The position numbers and the translations under genes were made by a program. From positions 62,001-126,000 of the forward strand of contig CALRXU020000013.1 in the NCBI GenBank assembly GCA_943372215.1: a stretch of DNA of 64,000 bases. The letters are read 5' to 3'. Under the pieces are notes generated by a model, which saw nothing but the letters and a program-made list of their open reading frames with translations, was not told the DNA's origin and did not search any database. The DNA comes from UBA6183 sp943372215 (GTDB lineage: Bacteria; Bacteroidota; Bacteroidia; UKL13-3). Positions 63,922-64,000 of the stretch are shown here, one piece after another (within the stretch, counting starts at the first letter, position 1; the number at the start of each line of letters is the position of its first letter).

Positions 63922-64000
63922 GTTGTTTAATGTTTAATAAATACAAGCCGCTGCTTAAATTGCCCAACTCCACCGTGCCATTGCTGCTTATACTAACCTG
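63884..64000 (-). CDS. T9SS type A cargo protein, C-terminal end only (runs off right edge)
   Basis: The last 38 codons of a minus-strand gene that enters from the right edge: NGTVELGNLSSGLYLLNI and then the ending TTTVQKISIR before a TAG stop at 63884-63886. This is the terminal part of a type A sorting domain, nearly identical to the tail of the neighbouring 456-residue protein. The body of the protein lies outside the window. It overlaps the next gene's start by 38 nt. Confidence 0.8.
   Translation of the reverse strand, partial: QVSISSNGTVELGNLSSGLYLLNIKQHGTTTVQKISIR
63887..63971. repeat. Direct repeat, copy 2 (T9SS tail codons of the edge gene)
   Basis: Partner of 62554-62638. In this copy the repeat also supplies the ATG and signal-peptide N-region of the downstream gene in another reading frame. 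Confidence 0.85.

Noticed and set aside
1..64000. Mobile element, phage, tRNA or CRISPR
   Set aside because: No transposase, integrase, phage structural gene, tRNA-like cloverleaf or regularly spaced direct repeats was found on reading both strands; a covariance-model scan was not possible.

Overview
The window looks like a chromosomal segment of a Bacteroidota (CFB group) bacterium. The evidence is internal. Several secreted proteins end in type IX secretion (T9SS) sorting domains, both the type A 'LYPNP...' tail and the gliding-associated CHU_C tail. Many genes lack a recognisable Shine-Dalgarno sequence but have a TAnnTTTG -7 promoter element. Succinate dehydrogenase is the B type with a single cytochrome b subunit, and an S46 dipeptidyl-peptidase is present. 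Base composition is AT-rich and even. I see no tRNA, rRNA operon, CRISPR array, transposase, integrase or phage gene, so this reads as core chromosome with surface-protein loci embedded in it.

Layout. 1-3584 (-): N-terminal part of a large repeat-rich secreted protein running off the left edge. 3781-5169 (-): periplasmic TPR protein. 5364-8906: ppk1, the RNase P RNA gene rnpB and convergent pyrD. 9162-12699: sdhCAB. 12801-18303: two tandem paralogous CHU_C surface proteins, followed 3 nt later by ribE. 19058-25597 (-): a 2179-residue modular T9SS adhesin-like protein. 26010-27158 (-): rpsF-rpsR-rplI. 27322-32516 (-): Hsp20, a TPR lipoprotein, argS, an SDR and a thioredoxin-fold protein. 32611-34165 (+): acyltransferase-like gene overlapping tsaE. 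34158-37611 (-): nucleotide-sugar operon (aminotransferase, ugd, uxs). 37703-39696 (+): outer-membrane protein and waaA. 39702-40031 (-): YbaB. 40218-43912 (+): gcvP and an unrecognised gene. 43949-45847 (-): ABC-F protein. 45946-53170 (+): a tight three-gene operon of a TPR/MORN-repeat protein and two transglutaminase-fold proteins. 53234-64000: SRPBCC protein, M20 peptidase, ABC ATPase, Pit phosphate transporter, DPP7-like peptidase, TonB-C protein, 2OG oxygenase, DEAD-box helicase and two overlapping T9SS cargo genes.

How the genes fit together. Housekeeping functions are respiration (sdhCAB), one-carbon/glycine metabolism (gcvP), pyrimidine and riboflavin synthesis (pyrD, ribE), polyphosphate and phosphate (ppk1, pit), translation (rpsF-rpsR-rplI, argS, tsaE, rnpB) and envelope sugars (ugd, uxs, waaA). 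They alternate with large secreted proteins likely exported by T9SS. The T9SS machinery itself is not in the window.

The least explained pieces are: (i) the MORN/transglutaminase operon at 45946-53170, in which the second transglutaminase-fold protein has lost its catalytic Cys and His; (ii) the right-edge T9SS pair, where the start codon and signal-peptide N-region of one gene lie out of frame inside the sorting-signal codons of the preceding gene, within an ~85-nt direct repeat; (iii) the duplicated CHU_C pair. Promoter position also revises several starts: TTG for pyrD at 8906, and a non-ATG start for ybaB.
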